DNA of 64,000 bases from Bacillus sp. V3B (GCF_024494465.1 NZ_JAETXM010000010.1:62001-126000), one strand, 5' to 3'. Positions 9,424 through 18,722 are shown, counted from the first letter of the stretch. The notes: a model not told the origin generated them from the sequence alone. Translations and numbers: made by a program.

Positions 9424-9959
9424 AACAATTCTCCTCCTAAATATGAATGTGTATTCTACGGTTGTTGACATCCAAATGATGATTCGAGACATATTTAAAC
9501 TAACTCTAATCGAAGTGTTTGCTCTCTACAATAATTTATTCAGTACACAAACACTTTTGGGATACTCCAGAACCCCTGTGCCCATTTAAAAATCTTAGTT
9601 AATTGATATCCCAAAAAAAGGAATTTATAGCATGTCTGTTTGAGTATTATCTTGAAACTTTTAAAAAATATTTGACATACGTTAAACGAAAAAGGAACCC
9701 CTTTTCTTTAAAAAATCAGGTTCAACTACTATGTCAACTTATTTAGGTGCGAAGTTTGAGTTGATTATTTAAATAATCTCAAAATGACAGATCAGGACCT
9801 GTTTATTGCTATTTTTTTGGGATATAATCTTCTCGCTATTACAGGTAGACACTTAGTTCTCCACATGTCCAGAATGTTTTGTGGCAAGACATATGAAGCG
9901 ATGGGATATTCATAAAATAGTATTTACTATCCTTAAAATCCATATTCTTTTTTATAGAA
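9424..9959. other. Intergenic stretch, no gene seen
   Basis: No reading frame with a ribosome site. The dmpF-dmpG promoter should lie in the left part. Near 9690 the sequence GGAACCCCTTTTC is reminiscent of an old terminator but no full hairpin is clear. Confidence 0.4.
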
Positions 9960-10460
9960 CTAAATATTATCATTAGCCAATTTTTCCGTTTTCATCTTCT
10001 CTATAAGTGCTATTTCAACATGATTAGGTATATAACTAGATAACCTGCCTCCATGAGAATAGACTTCCCTTACGATACTAGAACTAAGAAAAGAATATTT
10101 TTCCTCTGAATGTATAAAAAAAGTTTCAGCCTCTTTGTACAGGTTTTTGTTTGTTAAAGCCATTTGGGCTTCATATCCATAATCAGTAACCGTTCTTAAC
10201 CCTTTAATAATTGCCTTAAAATTGTGTTCTTTCATATAATCAACAAGTAACCCTTTAAACGTATCAACTTTGACTTTTTTATTGTCTTTAAATGCATTTT
10301 CAATTAATAGCCTTCGTTCTTCAATCGAAAATAAATATTGCTTCTTAAGGTTCACCATAACAGCCACTAAAATTTCGTCAAAAAATTCACTTGCTCTATT
10401 GATAATATCAATATGTCCATTTGTAACGGGATCAAAGCTTCCTGGATATATAGCCTTCAT
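9960..10460 (-). CDS. coaD: Phosphopantetheine adenylyltransferase (CoaD-type)
   Basis: Transfers AMP from ATP to 4'-phosphopantetheine, the next-to-last step of CoA synthesis. 166 residues from ATG 10460, with GAGGTGG upstream; the more distant ATG at 10469 is less well placed. Motifs: GSFDPVTNGH (nucleotidyltransferase H-x-G-H type, residues 8-17), IIKGLRTVTDYGYEAQMAL in the middle, and SFLSSSIVREV, the ATP-binding ISSTxIR-like motif. All catalytic residues appear intact. In Bacillus the housekeeping coaD sits beside rsmD and ylbL, which are absent here, so this is probably a second copy. It lies between dmpFG, whose product is acetyl-CoA, and the extradiol dioxygenase; extra CoA supply during aromatic growth is an inference. 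Confidence 0.9.
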   Translation of the reverse strand: MKAIYPGSFDPVTNGHIDIINRASEFFDEILVAVMVNLKKQYLFSIEERRLLIENAFKDNKKVKVDTFKGLLVDYMKEHNFKAIIKGLRTVTDYGYEAQMALTNKNLYKEAETFFIHSEEKYSFLSSSIVREVYSHGGRLSSYIPNHVEIALIEKMKTEKLANDNI

Positions 10461-10908
10461 TAATACCACCTCAATTTTTAATGTTAGATATAATATAAAT
10501 TTTTATACAACTTTAATTAACGTATTAATGTAAACCAAGAGTCTATTTTACGGGAGAAAATTACTCGTTACTGTATTAACTTCATCTGCTATTGTTTATT
10601 TTTAATAAAGGATAATGGTTGTTTCATTTACATCGATGCACGATCAAAAAGGATCATTTTTCCACGATACCTTAGTTAAATTTCCGAAAAATGTATTACA
10701 TTTTTGCGCACTTTTGGACATCATAAATATTAAGAAGATGATATTAGACGAATAAGCGAGTAGGTAAAGGAGTTTATTTAGCATCTTCAGCAGTCTCATT
10801 TTTATATGCAACGTGGGTAGACTTACATATTCTTTTTTTTCCGAATGAAGGTCATCCTGATTCGAAAAACTAGAAGTGGATATTTTTTTCTAAAGGAGGA
10901 AATGACAA
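10461..10908. other. Intergenic region with divergent promoters, no gene
   Basis: It lies between divergent coaD and the extradiol dioxygenase, so both promoters must be here. A small plus-strand hairpin-like run GAAAAATGTATTACATTTTTGC is visible near 10686. I see no regulator gene and no clear operator. The ribosome site AAAGGAGGAAATGACAA of the dioxygenase ends the region. Confidence 0.4.
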
Positions 10909-11826
10909 ATGATTCGCTATAAGAAATTAGGTTATGTTGTATTAAATGTAACAGATCTTGATAAATCAGTTGATTTTTATGAAAATATTGTTGGACTGCA
11001 GGTTGTTGAACGCGAAAATAAAACCGCACTCTTAAGATGTAGTAGAGACCATCATAATTTGATTCTTGAACAAGCAGGGGAAGCAGGTTTGAAAAGAGTC
11101 GCTTATGAACTTGAAAAAGTTGAGCAATTCCAAGGTGTTTTCGACTATTTAACAGAACAAGGCTTAGAACCGGTAGAATTGAGTGCAAAAGAAGCACAAA
11201 GTTTGGCTCAAGGCAGAACATTGCGATTTAAAGATCCACATATGGCTGTAACCTATGAATTCTATGTTGAAATGATGCAAATGGGATTACCATTTGTTCC
11301 GAAAAAAGCAAAAATCACAAGATTCTTACATGTTGTATATGAAACAAATAAATTTGATGAGATGTTAGATTTCTTTACTAACACATTAAACTTCAGGGTA
11401 TCAGATACCTCATCAGATAATAAAGGTGCATGGGCATGGTTAAGAGCGTTCCCTTCACCATATCACCATGACTTGGCCATTACGAAAGGTGCAGAAAATA
11501 AATTGAACCATCTTGCTTACCAAGCTGAAAGAGTTGATGATGTTGGTATTCAAGTCAATAAATTGAATGATGCAAATGTTCCAATTCTTTTCGGACCAGG
11601 AAGACATCGTCCATCTAGCAGCATTTTCCTTTACTTTGCTGATCCTGATGGCATAACGCTTGAATACAGCCAAGGAATGGAGGAATTCCCTGAAGAAGGA
11701 GCCAGGGAACCGCGTCGCTTAGAGCCAACTCCAGAGACGATCGACGAATGGGGAGGAACTCCGAAGCCTGGTTTTGGTAAACATGGTAAGTTGATCAGTG
11801 AGGACCTTGAAAAAAACAATCAATAA
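10909..11826 (+). CDS. Extradiol dioxygenase, catechol 2,3-dioxygenase type
   Basis: Type I (vicinal oxygen chelate) Fe(II) extradiol dioxygenase that opens a catechol ring next to the two hydroxyls. 305 residues, two repeated VOC domains. The metal ligands fall at H141 (TRFLHVV), H201 (LNHLAYQ) and E252 (TLEYSQGMEEF); the spacings of 60 and 51 residues match classical catechol 2,3-dioxygenases. PSSSIFLYFADPDG is the usual family signature just before the Glu. The ribosome site AAAGGAGG is excellent. The gene is divergent from coaD and monocistronic, with a terminator at 11925-11960. The C-terminal tail (EPRRLEPTPETIDEWG) is acidic and probably flexible. Substrate class, catechol or carboxylated catechol, is unresolved. 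Confidence 0.93.
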   Translation: MIRYKKLGYVVLNVTDLDKSVDFYENIVGLQVVERENKTALLRCSRDHHNLILEQAGEAGLKRVAYELEKVEQFQGVFDYLTEQGLEPVELSAKEAQSLAQGRTLRFKDPHMAVTYEFYVEMMQMGLPFVPKKAKITRFLHVVYETNKFDEMLDFFTNTLNFRVSDTSSDNKGAWAWLRAFPSPYHHDLAITKGAENKLNHLAYQAERVDDVGIQVNKLNDANVPILFGPGRHRPSSSIFLYFADPDGITLEYSQGMEEFPEEGAREPRRLEPTPETIDEWGGTPKPGFGKHGKLISEDLEKNNQ

Positions 11827-11882
11827 ATAGTAGTAAAAAAATTCGTAACTACTAAGGTCCCTCATAAAAAGACAAGATAAAT

Positions 11883-11960
11883 AGAGGTAACTATATAAGT
11901 CGTTACCTCCGTAGACATCAAGTTAAGGTTCAAAAGCTTTCAGCTTTTGAACCTTTTATT
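11883..11960 (+). terminator. Two hairpins, the second a terminator, after the extradiol dioxygenase
   Basis: GAGGTAAC...GTTACCTC (11883-11909) forms a first stem. A second, stronger one, AAGGTTCAAAAGCT with its complement at 11942-11955, is followed by TTATTATTT and is a good rho-independent terminator. Confidence 0.75.
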
Positions 11961-12137
11961 ATTTAAATATCTCCACTCATTATTTTTTTCTACGCAAAAT
12001 AAACCCCTACTTTGTGTAAATCAAGTATTTAAAATAACTCTTCACTCGATTTTTCTTCTTAGAATACTTTAAACATTCCTGATTTTAACCATACAGATAA
12101 CCATTGAAATCAATGGTTATCCTTATCGATGTCCTAT

Positions 12138-13142
12138 TTAAGGGATTTGCAGAAACCTCAACGCATTGCCGCCCATGATGGCCTCTTTTTGTTCCTGAGT
12201 TAAACGATCAGTTTCCAACACAGATTTCCCCGGAGGAGTTTCTTGAATCGGGAAAGGATAGTCAGTTCCCATCAGCAGACGCCCGTGACCAAACAGACGG
12301 GCCAGGTATTCCACATTCATCGGATTGTAAACGAGTGCATCGTAATAGAAATACTTCGCATAATGGCTAGGAGGATAAGGTGTCTTTCTTGAATCAGGGA
12401 AACAATGCCAACCCTGCTCGATCCGCGGAAGGATAAAAGGAAATGCCCCCCCTCCATGAGCCAAGCAGATTTTCAGCTTCGGGAACCTTTCAAACATCCC
12501 GCTCATGACAAAATTAGCTGCTGCTAGGGCCAATTCTATTGGCATCGCTACAGTATAGGTAAGACCCGATTTAGCTGTCCGCTCTTTTCCGACCATGTCG
12601 TAAGGATGGAAAAAGAGCGGTACGTTCCAATTCTCGGCCCTTTCAAAGAAAGGCGCAAAAGAAGGATCATCCAATCCTAAACCGTTTACATTTGTTCCTA
12701 TTTCGATCCCCTTAAGTCCGAGAGTATGCATACAATAATCCATTTCCTGGATCGCAGCTTCTGTATCTTGGAGAGGAACCGTCCCCAATCCGATAAAACG
12801 ATCCGGATGCTTCTTTACCATATCTGCAATATACTCATTTTGCAGACGCGCTATCTCCGCTGCTCCCTTGGCTGGAGCCCAATAGCAAAGGCCAATGGGG
12901 ATCGGTGATAAAACCTGCATGTCAATTCCGTCGTGATTCATACTTTCGATTTTTTTAGCAGGATTCCACGTTTCACTATTGATCTTTCTGAAAATTTTTC
13001 CCTGTACCATAATATGAGAGGTATTTTCATCCACTCTCTCGATACTTGGCCAGCGTTCACCTCCATATTGTTTCCCGAAATCAGGCAGTTCTTCTGGAAG
13101 GATATGCGTATGAAAATCGACTTTTTTTACTGTTTGATCCAT
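12138..13142 (-). CDS. ACMSD-family metal-dependent decarboxylase (copy 1)
   Basis: Amidohydrolase-superfamily TIM barrel of the 2-amino-3-carboxymuconate-6-semialdehyde decarboxylase type, 334 residues, almost exactly the length of the bacterial enzyme. The zinc ligands are H11-x-H13 (DFHTHILPE), H179 (FFHPYD) and D294 (MGTDYPF); H229 in LAHGGGAF is the catalytic His. All match the known ACMSD site in order and spacing. I use the second of two close ATGs, which has GGAG nine bases upstream and matches the start of the second copy at 45987-46991. In this context it may decarboxylate a carboxylated ring-cleavage product. Upstream lies a Zur-type box at 13325-13343, so the gene is probably induced by zinc shortage, which is strange for a zinc enzyme. 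Confidence 0.9.
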   Translation of the reverse strand: MDQTVKKVDFHTHILPEELPDFGKQYGGERWPSIERVDENTSHIMVQGKIFRKINSETWNPAKKIESMNHDGIDMQVLSPIPIGLCYWAPAKGAAEIARLQNEYIADMVKKHPDRFIGLGTVPLQDTEAAIQEMDYCMHTLGLKGIEIGTNVNGLGLDDPSFAPFFERAENWNVPLFFHPYDMVGKERTAKSGLTYTVAMPIELALAAANFVMSGMFERFPKLKICLAHGGGAFPFILPRIEQGWHCFPDSRKTPYPPSHYAKYFYYDALVYNPMNVEYLARLFGHGRLLMGTDYPFPIQETPPGKSVLETDRLTQEQKEAIMGGNALRFLQIP

Positions 13143-13324
13143 GGTCATCTACTCCTTTTCCTTTAATTGAAATATGATTCTTTCGCCTTCAAGTATAAAG
13201 TTCAAAAGCCTAACTAACATTTAACGGTGCGCAGTTTAAGGTAATAATAAATCGATACTTTCTATTCATTGAACTACCTCATCAATGTTTTTAGAAGCGA
13301 AATCAAATGATAAAAACATTATAT

Positions 13325-13343
13325 GATTGTAATCATTACGTTT
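13325..13343. promoter_or_regulatory. Zur-type operator
   Basis: GATTGTAATCATTACGTTT contains the palindromic core GTAATCATTAC of Bacillus Zur boxes. It lies in the divergent region between the ACMSD-type gene and the plus-strand membrane gene and could serve either. Confidence 0.75.
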
Positions 13344-13350
13344 TATAGTA

Positions 13351-13371
13351 TCGCAATGATTACTTTTTATA
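13351..13371. promoter_or_regulatory. Second, weaker Zur-type operator
   Basis: TCGCAATGATTACTTTTTA has one good half-site (ATTAC) and one altered half. It corresponds in position to the good box at 50251-50271; the next 100 bases also match that region. Confidence 0.55.
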
Positions 13372-13448
13372 CTATATATGTGAATTTTTCACACTATTTT
13401 TATGAAACCGTTTTACATTATTTTCAAATTAATGAAAGGATGATAACC

Positions 13449-13484
13449 GTGACAAATGACTTAAAAATGAAAACTTCCTTATAA
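13449..13484 (+). pseudogene. Truncated leader: copied start of a COG0523 gene
   Basis: From 13435 the sequence AATGAAAGGATGATAACC followed by GTGACAAA repeats the ribosome site and first codons of the COG0523 gene at 50351. Here the frame stops after 11 codons (VTNDLKMKTSL). About 110 bases upstream also match the 50251-50360 promoter region. A COG0523 promoter was therefore copied here and the body of the gene lost. Confidence 0.6.
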
Positions 13485-13519
13485 ATATGTTATATTGGAT
13501 TAAAAATCGGAGGGATAAA

Positions 13520-14002
13520 ATGATTGGCAGATGGCTGACGATTAATATCTTAACTGTTATCATCATTGTTTTGTGGAGCCTGTATCAGGGATATGATTCT
13601 AATTATATTTTGATAGGAAAAATTGTTGCACAAATGGCATTTTTCTTATTTTTAATCAACATTAATATGTATTTCGTATTCCTCCTTATTCGAAGAAGCA
13701 AAATTAGAAATGTGAAAGTAAAGTTTGCAAAAATTTCTAAGAAGATGATGAAATATCATATTCCTATTGCGATTACTGCTTCCCTTCTTATCATATTTCA
13801 TGCAGCGGTGATGCTTTATATACGATTGGAACATCTTTGGGGAGCAAAAATAATAAGTGGTACAGTAACCACCTGTACCCTCATCATTCTATTGTTTAGT
13901 GGATTATTACGAAGATGGAAAGCATCAGGAAAAAGGAGGAAATTTCATTACATAATGGCGTTCATGTTTTTGGGATTTACGCTTTTTCACATTTTTCTAT
14001 AG
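13520..14002 (+). CDS. Four-helix membrane protein with paired histidines (cytochrome b-like)
   Basis: 160 residues from ATG 13520, which has CGGAGGG six bases upstream; the ATG at 13487 has no ribosome site. Four hydrophobic helices are visible. The third (KYHIPIAITASLLIIFHA) and the last (RKFHYIMAFMFLGFTLFH) each carry two His 14 residues apart, as in b-type heme-binding ferric-reductase-like domains. A basic loop (RRSKIRNVKVKFAK) lies between helices 2 and 3. No FAD or NADPH domain is attached, so it would be a membrane heme subunit or sensor. It uses the transplanted Zur-type promoter, so zinc-dependent expression is likely. Heme binding is inferred from the His pattern only. Confidence 0.7.
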   Translation: MIGRWLTINILTVIIIVLWSLYQGYDSNYILIGKIVAQMAFFLFLININMYFVFLLIRRSKIRNVKVKFAKISKKMMKYHIPIAITASLLIIFHAAVMLYIRLEHLWGAKIISGTVTTCTLIILLFSGLLRRWKASGKRRKFHYIMAFMFLGFTLFHIFL

Positions 14003-14054
14003 AAAACTACACATTCTAAAATAATCACAAGTAATAGTTATGAAGCTTTAAAAT

Positions 14055-14096
14055 AAAAGCCGATAATTCCTCAATGTGGGAAGTATCGGCTGTTTT
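14055..14096. terminator. Bidirectional terminator
   Basis: AAAAGCCGATA...TATCGGCTGTTTT, with a short inner extension, sits between two convergent genes and has A and T runs on both sides. It overlaps the last codons of the minus-strand gene. Confidence 0.75.
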
Positions 14097-14917
14097 CATG
14101 ATCAGGTAAGTGAATAGATTTTTCTTTACTTATAACATTTCGATAAATTTGTAAACTTATAAAAAAAGCCTCCATGAGGATTAGGATAACAATCAATATC
14201 GGTAAAAAAAGAAAGACTAAGTTTTGCAGGGAATCGATTAGTGATTGATTACCCGTGGATATCCTTTTAGTGAAAAAAAGAAACATTCCAAACGTAAAGA
14301 CTCTTGCCCATTGACTAGGTGAATAGATAAAGTAAGAAACCGATGGTGAGAAGAATCTCTGCATAGGATCTTGGAAAAGAAACTCCAAATATATTATAGC
14401 CAGAAATAACAATCGACTGGGTGGCAACACATGGCAGTAACAATCCTCCATGAATTTGATGTAAATATTTTTTTATTCCTTTAAAAATAAATATATAGTT
14501 TCGTATAACCAATCCTAAATATAAAAACCATAAGGCGAGATTAATAAAAAAAAGAATCTGTGAAGGGGCATGAATTTGCTTATCTGAAAGTAAAACGGTA
14601 ATAATAGATATGGCAGCAATCCAAGTCCCTATCGAAAAACTAGATATGGGGTCTTCTATATGTGATGAATAAAAGACACCTTGTAGCAGATCAAAAGTGT
14701 AATGTATCATAACCCAATAGGTTATGATGATGATGAAGTGAAAAAGTATGTCACTTACATAAGGAGAAGAAAGGTCCTCCATCAGAACGCCTTTTATTGT
14801 AATCCCCATTGCCATGATGGGAGCACCGGCTACTGTAGAAATGTTTAATCGGTAACCTTTACAGTTAACTAAAATAGCTAATGTCAGAATAGTAATGAAT
14901 AAAATTATAAAAATCAT
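14071..14917 (-). pseudogene. Frameshifted multi-helix membrane protein, perhaps TDT/SLAC1-like
   Basis: Two overlapping frames make one coherent protein. The first (ATG 14917) encodes about 200 residues with several membrane helices, including SFSIGTWIAAISI and HGGLLLPCVATQS, and stops after FLLYLFT. The hydrophobic pattern then continues in another frame from about 14315 (QWARVFTFGMFLFFTKR, then a final helix LPILIVILILMEAFFIS) to a stop at 14071. Joined, it would be about 280 residues. The GTW-containing helix recalls tellurite/dicarboxylate (TDT) channels, but the match is weak. The shift may be a real inactivation or a sequence error. Confidence 0.45.
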
Positions 14918-15370
14918 AGCATTCTCCTATGTAGTTCATTTATATATAATTTTTAAAAAATTTGTTAGATTCATTTCTTCGTTTACGTAATTGATATCTA
15001 CATTCTGATAAAAATACATAGACGTCTTTAGACTATGCAGGCTTCATAGAGTGAATTAACCTTCCTTAATCATTATATCGTAACAAGATATGATTTGTAA
15101 GTATAAATCAGTCTATTCCGATTGATTTTATTGGTATATAAACCTTAAGATTATAATTTTTTCTTAAGAGATGGCTCTATTAAACAATATTGTTGATGCT
15201 TTAAAATAGTCTCCGGTGTGTGGCCTCTTTTCAACAACAATCATTAACACAGACTAAGAAATAAATAAGCTTATAGAAGGTGTATTCAGAAATTGATGAC
15301 TTTCTGAACAGTAACACAAAGAGAATATTTTTCAGACAAGAAACGTACCATATGATCCTTTTCATAAAAA
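14918..15370. other. Intergenic stretch, no gene seen
   Basis: No convincing frame on either strand. A short inverted repeat CATAGACGTCTTTAGACTATG occurs near 15018. The phrase GGCTCTATTAAACAATATTGTTGATG at about 15174 looks like the tail of an old insertion element; a similar phrase, GGGTCTGTTAAACGATGTTG, occurs near 48689. Confidence 0.35.
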
Positions 15371-15405
15371 AATCAAGGTGACCGATATTGGCCACCTTGA
15401 TTCAA
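15371..15405. terminator. Rho-independent terminator of the large propeller/amidohydrolase gene
   Basis: AATCAAGGTG and CACCTTGATT form the main stem, with a further weak pair inside. On the minus strand the stem is followed by a T-run (complement of 15363-15370), just past the stop of the large gene. Confidence 0.75.
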
Positions 15406-15438
15406 TTAAACGATTCTAATCCATTTAATAAACATCTA

Positions 15439-18405
15439 TTATTTATTAAATGGAGCGATAATCTCATCGATTGAATATACTTTACCATCTTTCATAACCA
15501 TCTGGACGTTAATGGTATCTTTTATATTTTGTAATGGGTTACCCTTCACGAATACAAGATCTGCAATCTTTCCTAGCTCAATGGTACCTAGATCCTCCTC
15601 AACACCCATCTTTTTCGCTGGGTAATACGTGGCAGTACGTAATGCTTCATATGGGGTCATTCCATATTTTGTCATAGCCATAAGTTCTGCATGCAGACTG
15701 AAACCTATAGGTACCAGCGGTGAATCCGTACCGTTTATCACTACACCACCCGCATCGATCATATCCTTTAATATCGCCACATACTTGGCAACACGCTCTT
15801 GATCTTTCGTTGAAGCAGCTTCATACTTACTCCTAATCGAACGATATTGCCAAGGTGTATACAATTTTTCAATACGTGGATCTGAAATGATTTTAGGATA
15901 GAATCCAAGCATATTAATATTAGCAGACAGTGACAGTGTTGACGTGACAGACATTCCGGATTCACCAGTAAGTTTCACGACATCTTCATAGGCATATCCA
16001 CTCGGACTCACCGTTCGGGAAAACCCTAGACGCTGTGTAGCCGTAAGATGGGATATGCCATCTTGGCCAAAGGCCATGGCCGGAAAAAAGTAATGTGAAA
16101 ACGCAGGTACTCCCATTTCATGAGCTTTATTAATCACATAATCTTGGTGATCACTTGGAAGTCTCACATAGGTTTTCAAAAGATCTACCTCTAGGGAACT
16201 AGCTCTTTCCACTTCTCGTTTAACCGCCTCTAAAGAAGTGGTAGGTCTCATATTGCTATAGTACACGCGTGAACCCTCGATCAGTTCACTTGATGCAAAA
16301 TAACGTGGAGCTACCCGATTTCCAGATTGGATTGCTTCACGATCCTCCATTGCTTCATACGCAAAATCTCCCATTGAAACGGTGCTTGTCACTCCAAAAG
16401 AGAGTAATTGACGTCCTTGTCTAGAACCGTAATGAGACCGACCTAGCTGCTGATGAATATGTGCATCCCACAATCCTGGAATCACGGTTAGTTTGCTCGC
16501 ATCGATTACCTGTCCATTATGCTCTTTTTTATGCGGTTGAATATCGACAATTCGGTTACCTTGCAACGTAATATCAACATTTTTCTTCAATTCGGTGCTG
16601 ACCCCATCCCATAGGCCTCCAACATGAATCACCTTCTTTCCGCTTGGAAGCTGAGGCTTCCATTTCAGCGTAAAAGAGACTGTTTGTGATGGACCTCCAT
16701 TGATGGAAATGAGTTTCAAATCTCCTTTTGATAGGTACATCAATGTGTTTGAATCCCCACTCCAGCTAGGTGAATCGGCAATCTCGTCTGAAAGGAGTCG
16801 AGGCTCTCCTTTTGGCTGTCCATTTTCATCAACCGCCATCACCCAAAGCTGACTTTCAATAATAAAGGCCATTTGTTTTCCATCTGGAGACCATACGGGT
16901 CCCGAGTTATTTCGGTTACTCAATGATTTGAAAGGAATTGGGTCAACGAAGTTTTTCGTCCCTGTTTCCGTATTAACGACATAAATTTGGTTTGTTCCTT
17001 CACGGAATCGATTTGAATACGTTTTAATCGCAGCTAATGCAATGGCTTTACTATCAAGTCCCCATGTAGGAGGTCCAGGTAAGTTTAGGCTTTCTATTAC
17101 TTGTTTTGTCTCTCCCGTACTAATATTGACCGTATAAGTTTTGCCATTTTCATCTTGATAAGCGATCTTCTCTCCATCCGGAGACCATGCAGCAGCAAAT
17201 TCAGCGCTGTCGGATGTTGTTAATCGTTGTTCCTTACCTGAAGCCACGTTTAAAAGATAAATATCTTCTGTCCCTTCTTTATCAGATGAATAAGCAATCT
17301 GCTTTCCAGCTGGAGACCATGTTGGATCAAGCTCCATATAAGAGTCATCTGTCAATTGACGAGGCTTTCCCTTGCCAACGTCTAATAACCAAAGATCATT
17401 AAGAGCTACAAATACGATTTGCTTTCCATTCGGTGATAGTTTAGGTGCAACAATTCCTTTTACATCCTTCTGTTTCTGGGAATCAAAATCATGTTTTTTC
17501 ATTTGATACTCTTGCAGGTCTAACGAAATGTCTGCACGAAACGGAATGGTTTCTGCCTTTTCCTGATCTAGCTTTCTTGTTTTAATGTGACCATCAGCCG
17601 TGTATGCGATTTCATTTGTTGACAGCCATTCAACAGGAAAAGGGAATACATCTTCATTGCTTGTCACTTGTTTTCCTGAGATCTTTAAGTTGCTTTGTAA
17701 TCCATCTTTCACAACATAGGCAATGTCTTTGCCTTCTGGTGACCAAGATGGATTCGAGATTGTCCCCGATTCTTCTGTTACAACTGTACGAATATTTCCA
17801 GATACATCAACGGCTTTGAGTTGTTCGCCATCTATATAAGCAATTTCACTGCCATCTGGTGACCATGTTGGTTGATACTCTTCACTTGTTGTATTCGTCC
17901 AAGCCTTAAGTTCATTCGTTGCTAAATCTAATACCCAAATATCATAACTTCCTCCACGATCTGACGAAAAGGCAATTTTAGTTCCATTAGGAGAGTAAGA
18001 TGGTTCACGATCGTCATAGTTACCAAAAGTAATTTGGCGCATATCAGACCCATCAGGGTTCATGGACCAGATGTGGTAATTTCCTCCTTGATAGGATTGG
18101 AACGCAATTCGTTTCCCATCTGGTGACCAATCTGGAAAGGAAGGATCGACATATGTATCAGTAATTATTTTGGCAGTCCCACCTGTCATGGGCAATGTCC
18201 ATAAAACTCCCTGTAAATCCATCACAAGTTGACTATGATCTGGGGAAACAGCAACAGTAATATTAGTTCCCTCCGTTATCGTTACAATATCAGAACTATT
18301 TTCAGCATTTACTTTAGATGAAATACCTGTCAATCTATCCTGTCCTAGGAACAAAATAGGGATCAACATCAAAATAGTCCATCTAAAAATGTTTTTTCGT
18401 TTCAT
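15439..18405 (-). CDS. Secreted beta-propeller plus amidohydrolase fusion (988 aa)
   Basis: Very large exported protein. I take ATG 18405 because GAGGAG lies seven bases upstream; the ATG at 18420 has none. A Sec signal peptide with KRK then a hydrophobic core (WTILMLIPILFLG) is followed by roughly ten TolB/PD40-type repeats (residues about 50-590), seen as recurring SPDGKRIAF, SPNGTKIAFSSD, SPDGSEIAY, SPAGKQIAY and SPDGEKIAY. The C-terminal 370 residues are an amidohydrolase of the imidazolonepropionase-like group: WDAHIHQQL carries the H-x-H pair, FSHYFFP a further His, and NGTDSPL the catalytic Asp, ending with the usual beta cap (LGKIADLVF). The substrate is unknown; peptide-like or cyclic amides are typical of relatives. 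It is a single-gene unit. Confidence 0.88.
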   Translation of the reverse strand: MKRKNIFRWTILMLIPILFLGQDRLTGISSKVNAENSSDIVTITEGTNITVAVSPDHSQLVMDLQGVLWTLPMTGGTAKIITDTYVDPSFPDWSPDGKRIAFQSYQGGNYHIWSMNPDGSDMRQITFGNYDDREPSYSPNGTKIAFSSDRGGSYDIWVLDLATNELKAWTNTTSEEYQPTWSPDGSEIAYIDGEQLKAVDVSGNIRTVVTEESGTISNPSWSPEGKDIAYVVKDGLQSNLKISGKQVTSNEDVFPFPVEWLSTNEIAYTADGHIKTRKLDQEKAETIPFRADISLDLQEYQMKKHDFDSQKQKDVKGIVAPKLSPNGKQIVFVALNDLWLLDVGKGKPRQLTDDSYMELDPTWSPAGKQIAYSSDKEGTEDIYLLNVASGKEQRLTTSDSAEFAAAWSPDGEKIAYQDENGKTYTVNISTGETKQVIESLNLPGPPTWGLDSKAIALAAIKTYSNRFREGTNQIYVVNTETGTKNFVDPIPFKSLSNRNNSGPVWSPDGKQMAFIIESQLWVMAVDENGQPKGEPRLLSDEIADSPSWSGDSNTLMYLSKGDLKLISINGGPSQTVSFTLKWKPQLPSGKKVIHVGGLWDGVSTELKKNVDITLQGNRIVDIQPHKKEHNGQVIDASKLTVIPGLWDAHIHQQLGRSHYGSRQGRQLLSFGVTSTVSMGDFAYEAMEDREAIQSGNRVAPRYFASSELIEGSRVYYSNMRPTTSLEAVKREVERASSLEVDLLKTYVRLPSDHQDYVINKAHEMGVPAFSHYFFPAMAFGQDGISHLTATQRLGFSRTVSPSGYAYEDVVKLTGESGMSVTSTLSLSANINMLGFYPKIISDPRIEKLYTPWQYRSIRSKYEAASTKDQERVAKYVAILKDMIDAGGVVINGTDSPLVPIGFSLHAELMAMTKYGMTPYEALRTATYYPAKKMGVEEDLGTIELGKIADLVFVKGNPLQNIKDTINVQMVMKDGKVYSIDEIIAPFNK

Positions 18406-18722
18406 AAAGCAACTCCTCATACTTTCATGTAAATTAACTAAACATTACTATTACTAGTATCAATATAACTTTCTTAATTAATCATCACATGTTCAAAGTA
18501 ATTGAAGGATTTTATTTTTTCCGTAAAGAACGTCATTTTTGAGCTGAAAAGGTACTTGGACTGGAACGTAATAAAAAAATAGTAATACTGCGAATGAGTT
18601 AGTATTTAGGAGTATTTTAGTTCTTTTCTCATCTAAACAGCCATATATCATTCTAAATTAATGTCGTTAAAACTAAAATATGGCCTTAATCTTAAAATTA
18701 CTAAATTCTTCAGACCCAATTC
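18406..18722. other. Upstream region of the propeller/amidohydrolase gene
   Basis: No gene. It should hold the minus-strand promoter of the large fusion gene; no operator is clear. It leads into the short repeat cluster at 18723. Confidence 0.4.

Noticed and set aside
10823-11221. 132-codon minus-strand frame
   Set aside because: It lies on the opposite strand of the extradiol dioxygenase and has no ribosome site or recognisable motif.
4995-11826. A complete aromatic pathway
   Set aside because: Hydratase, diol dehydrogenase, semialdehyde-processing enzyme and electron-transfer proteins are not found in the window, so only part of a pathway can be claimed.
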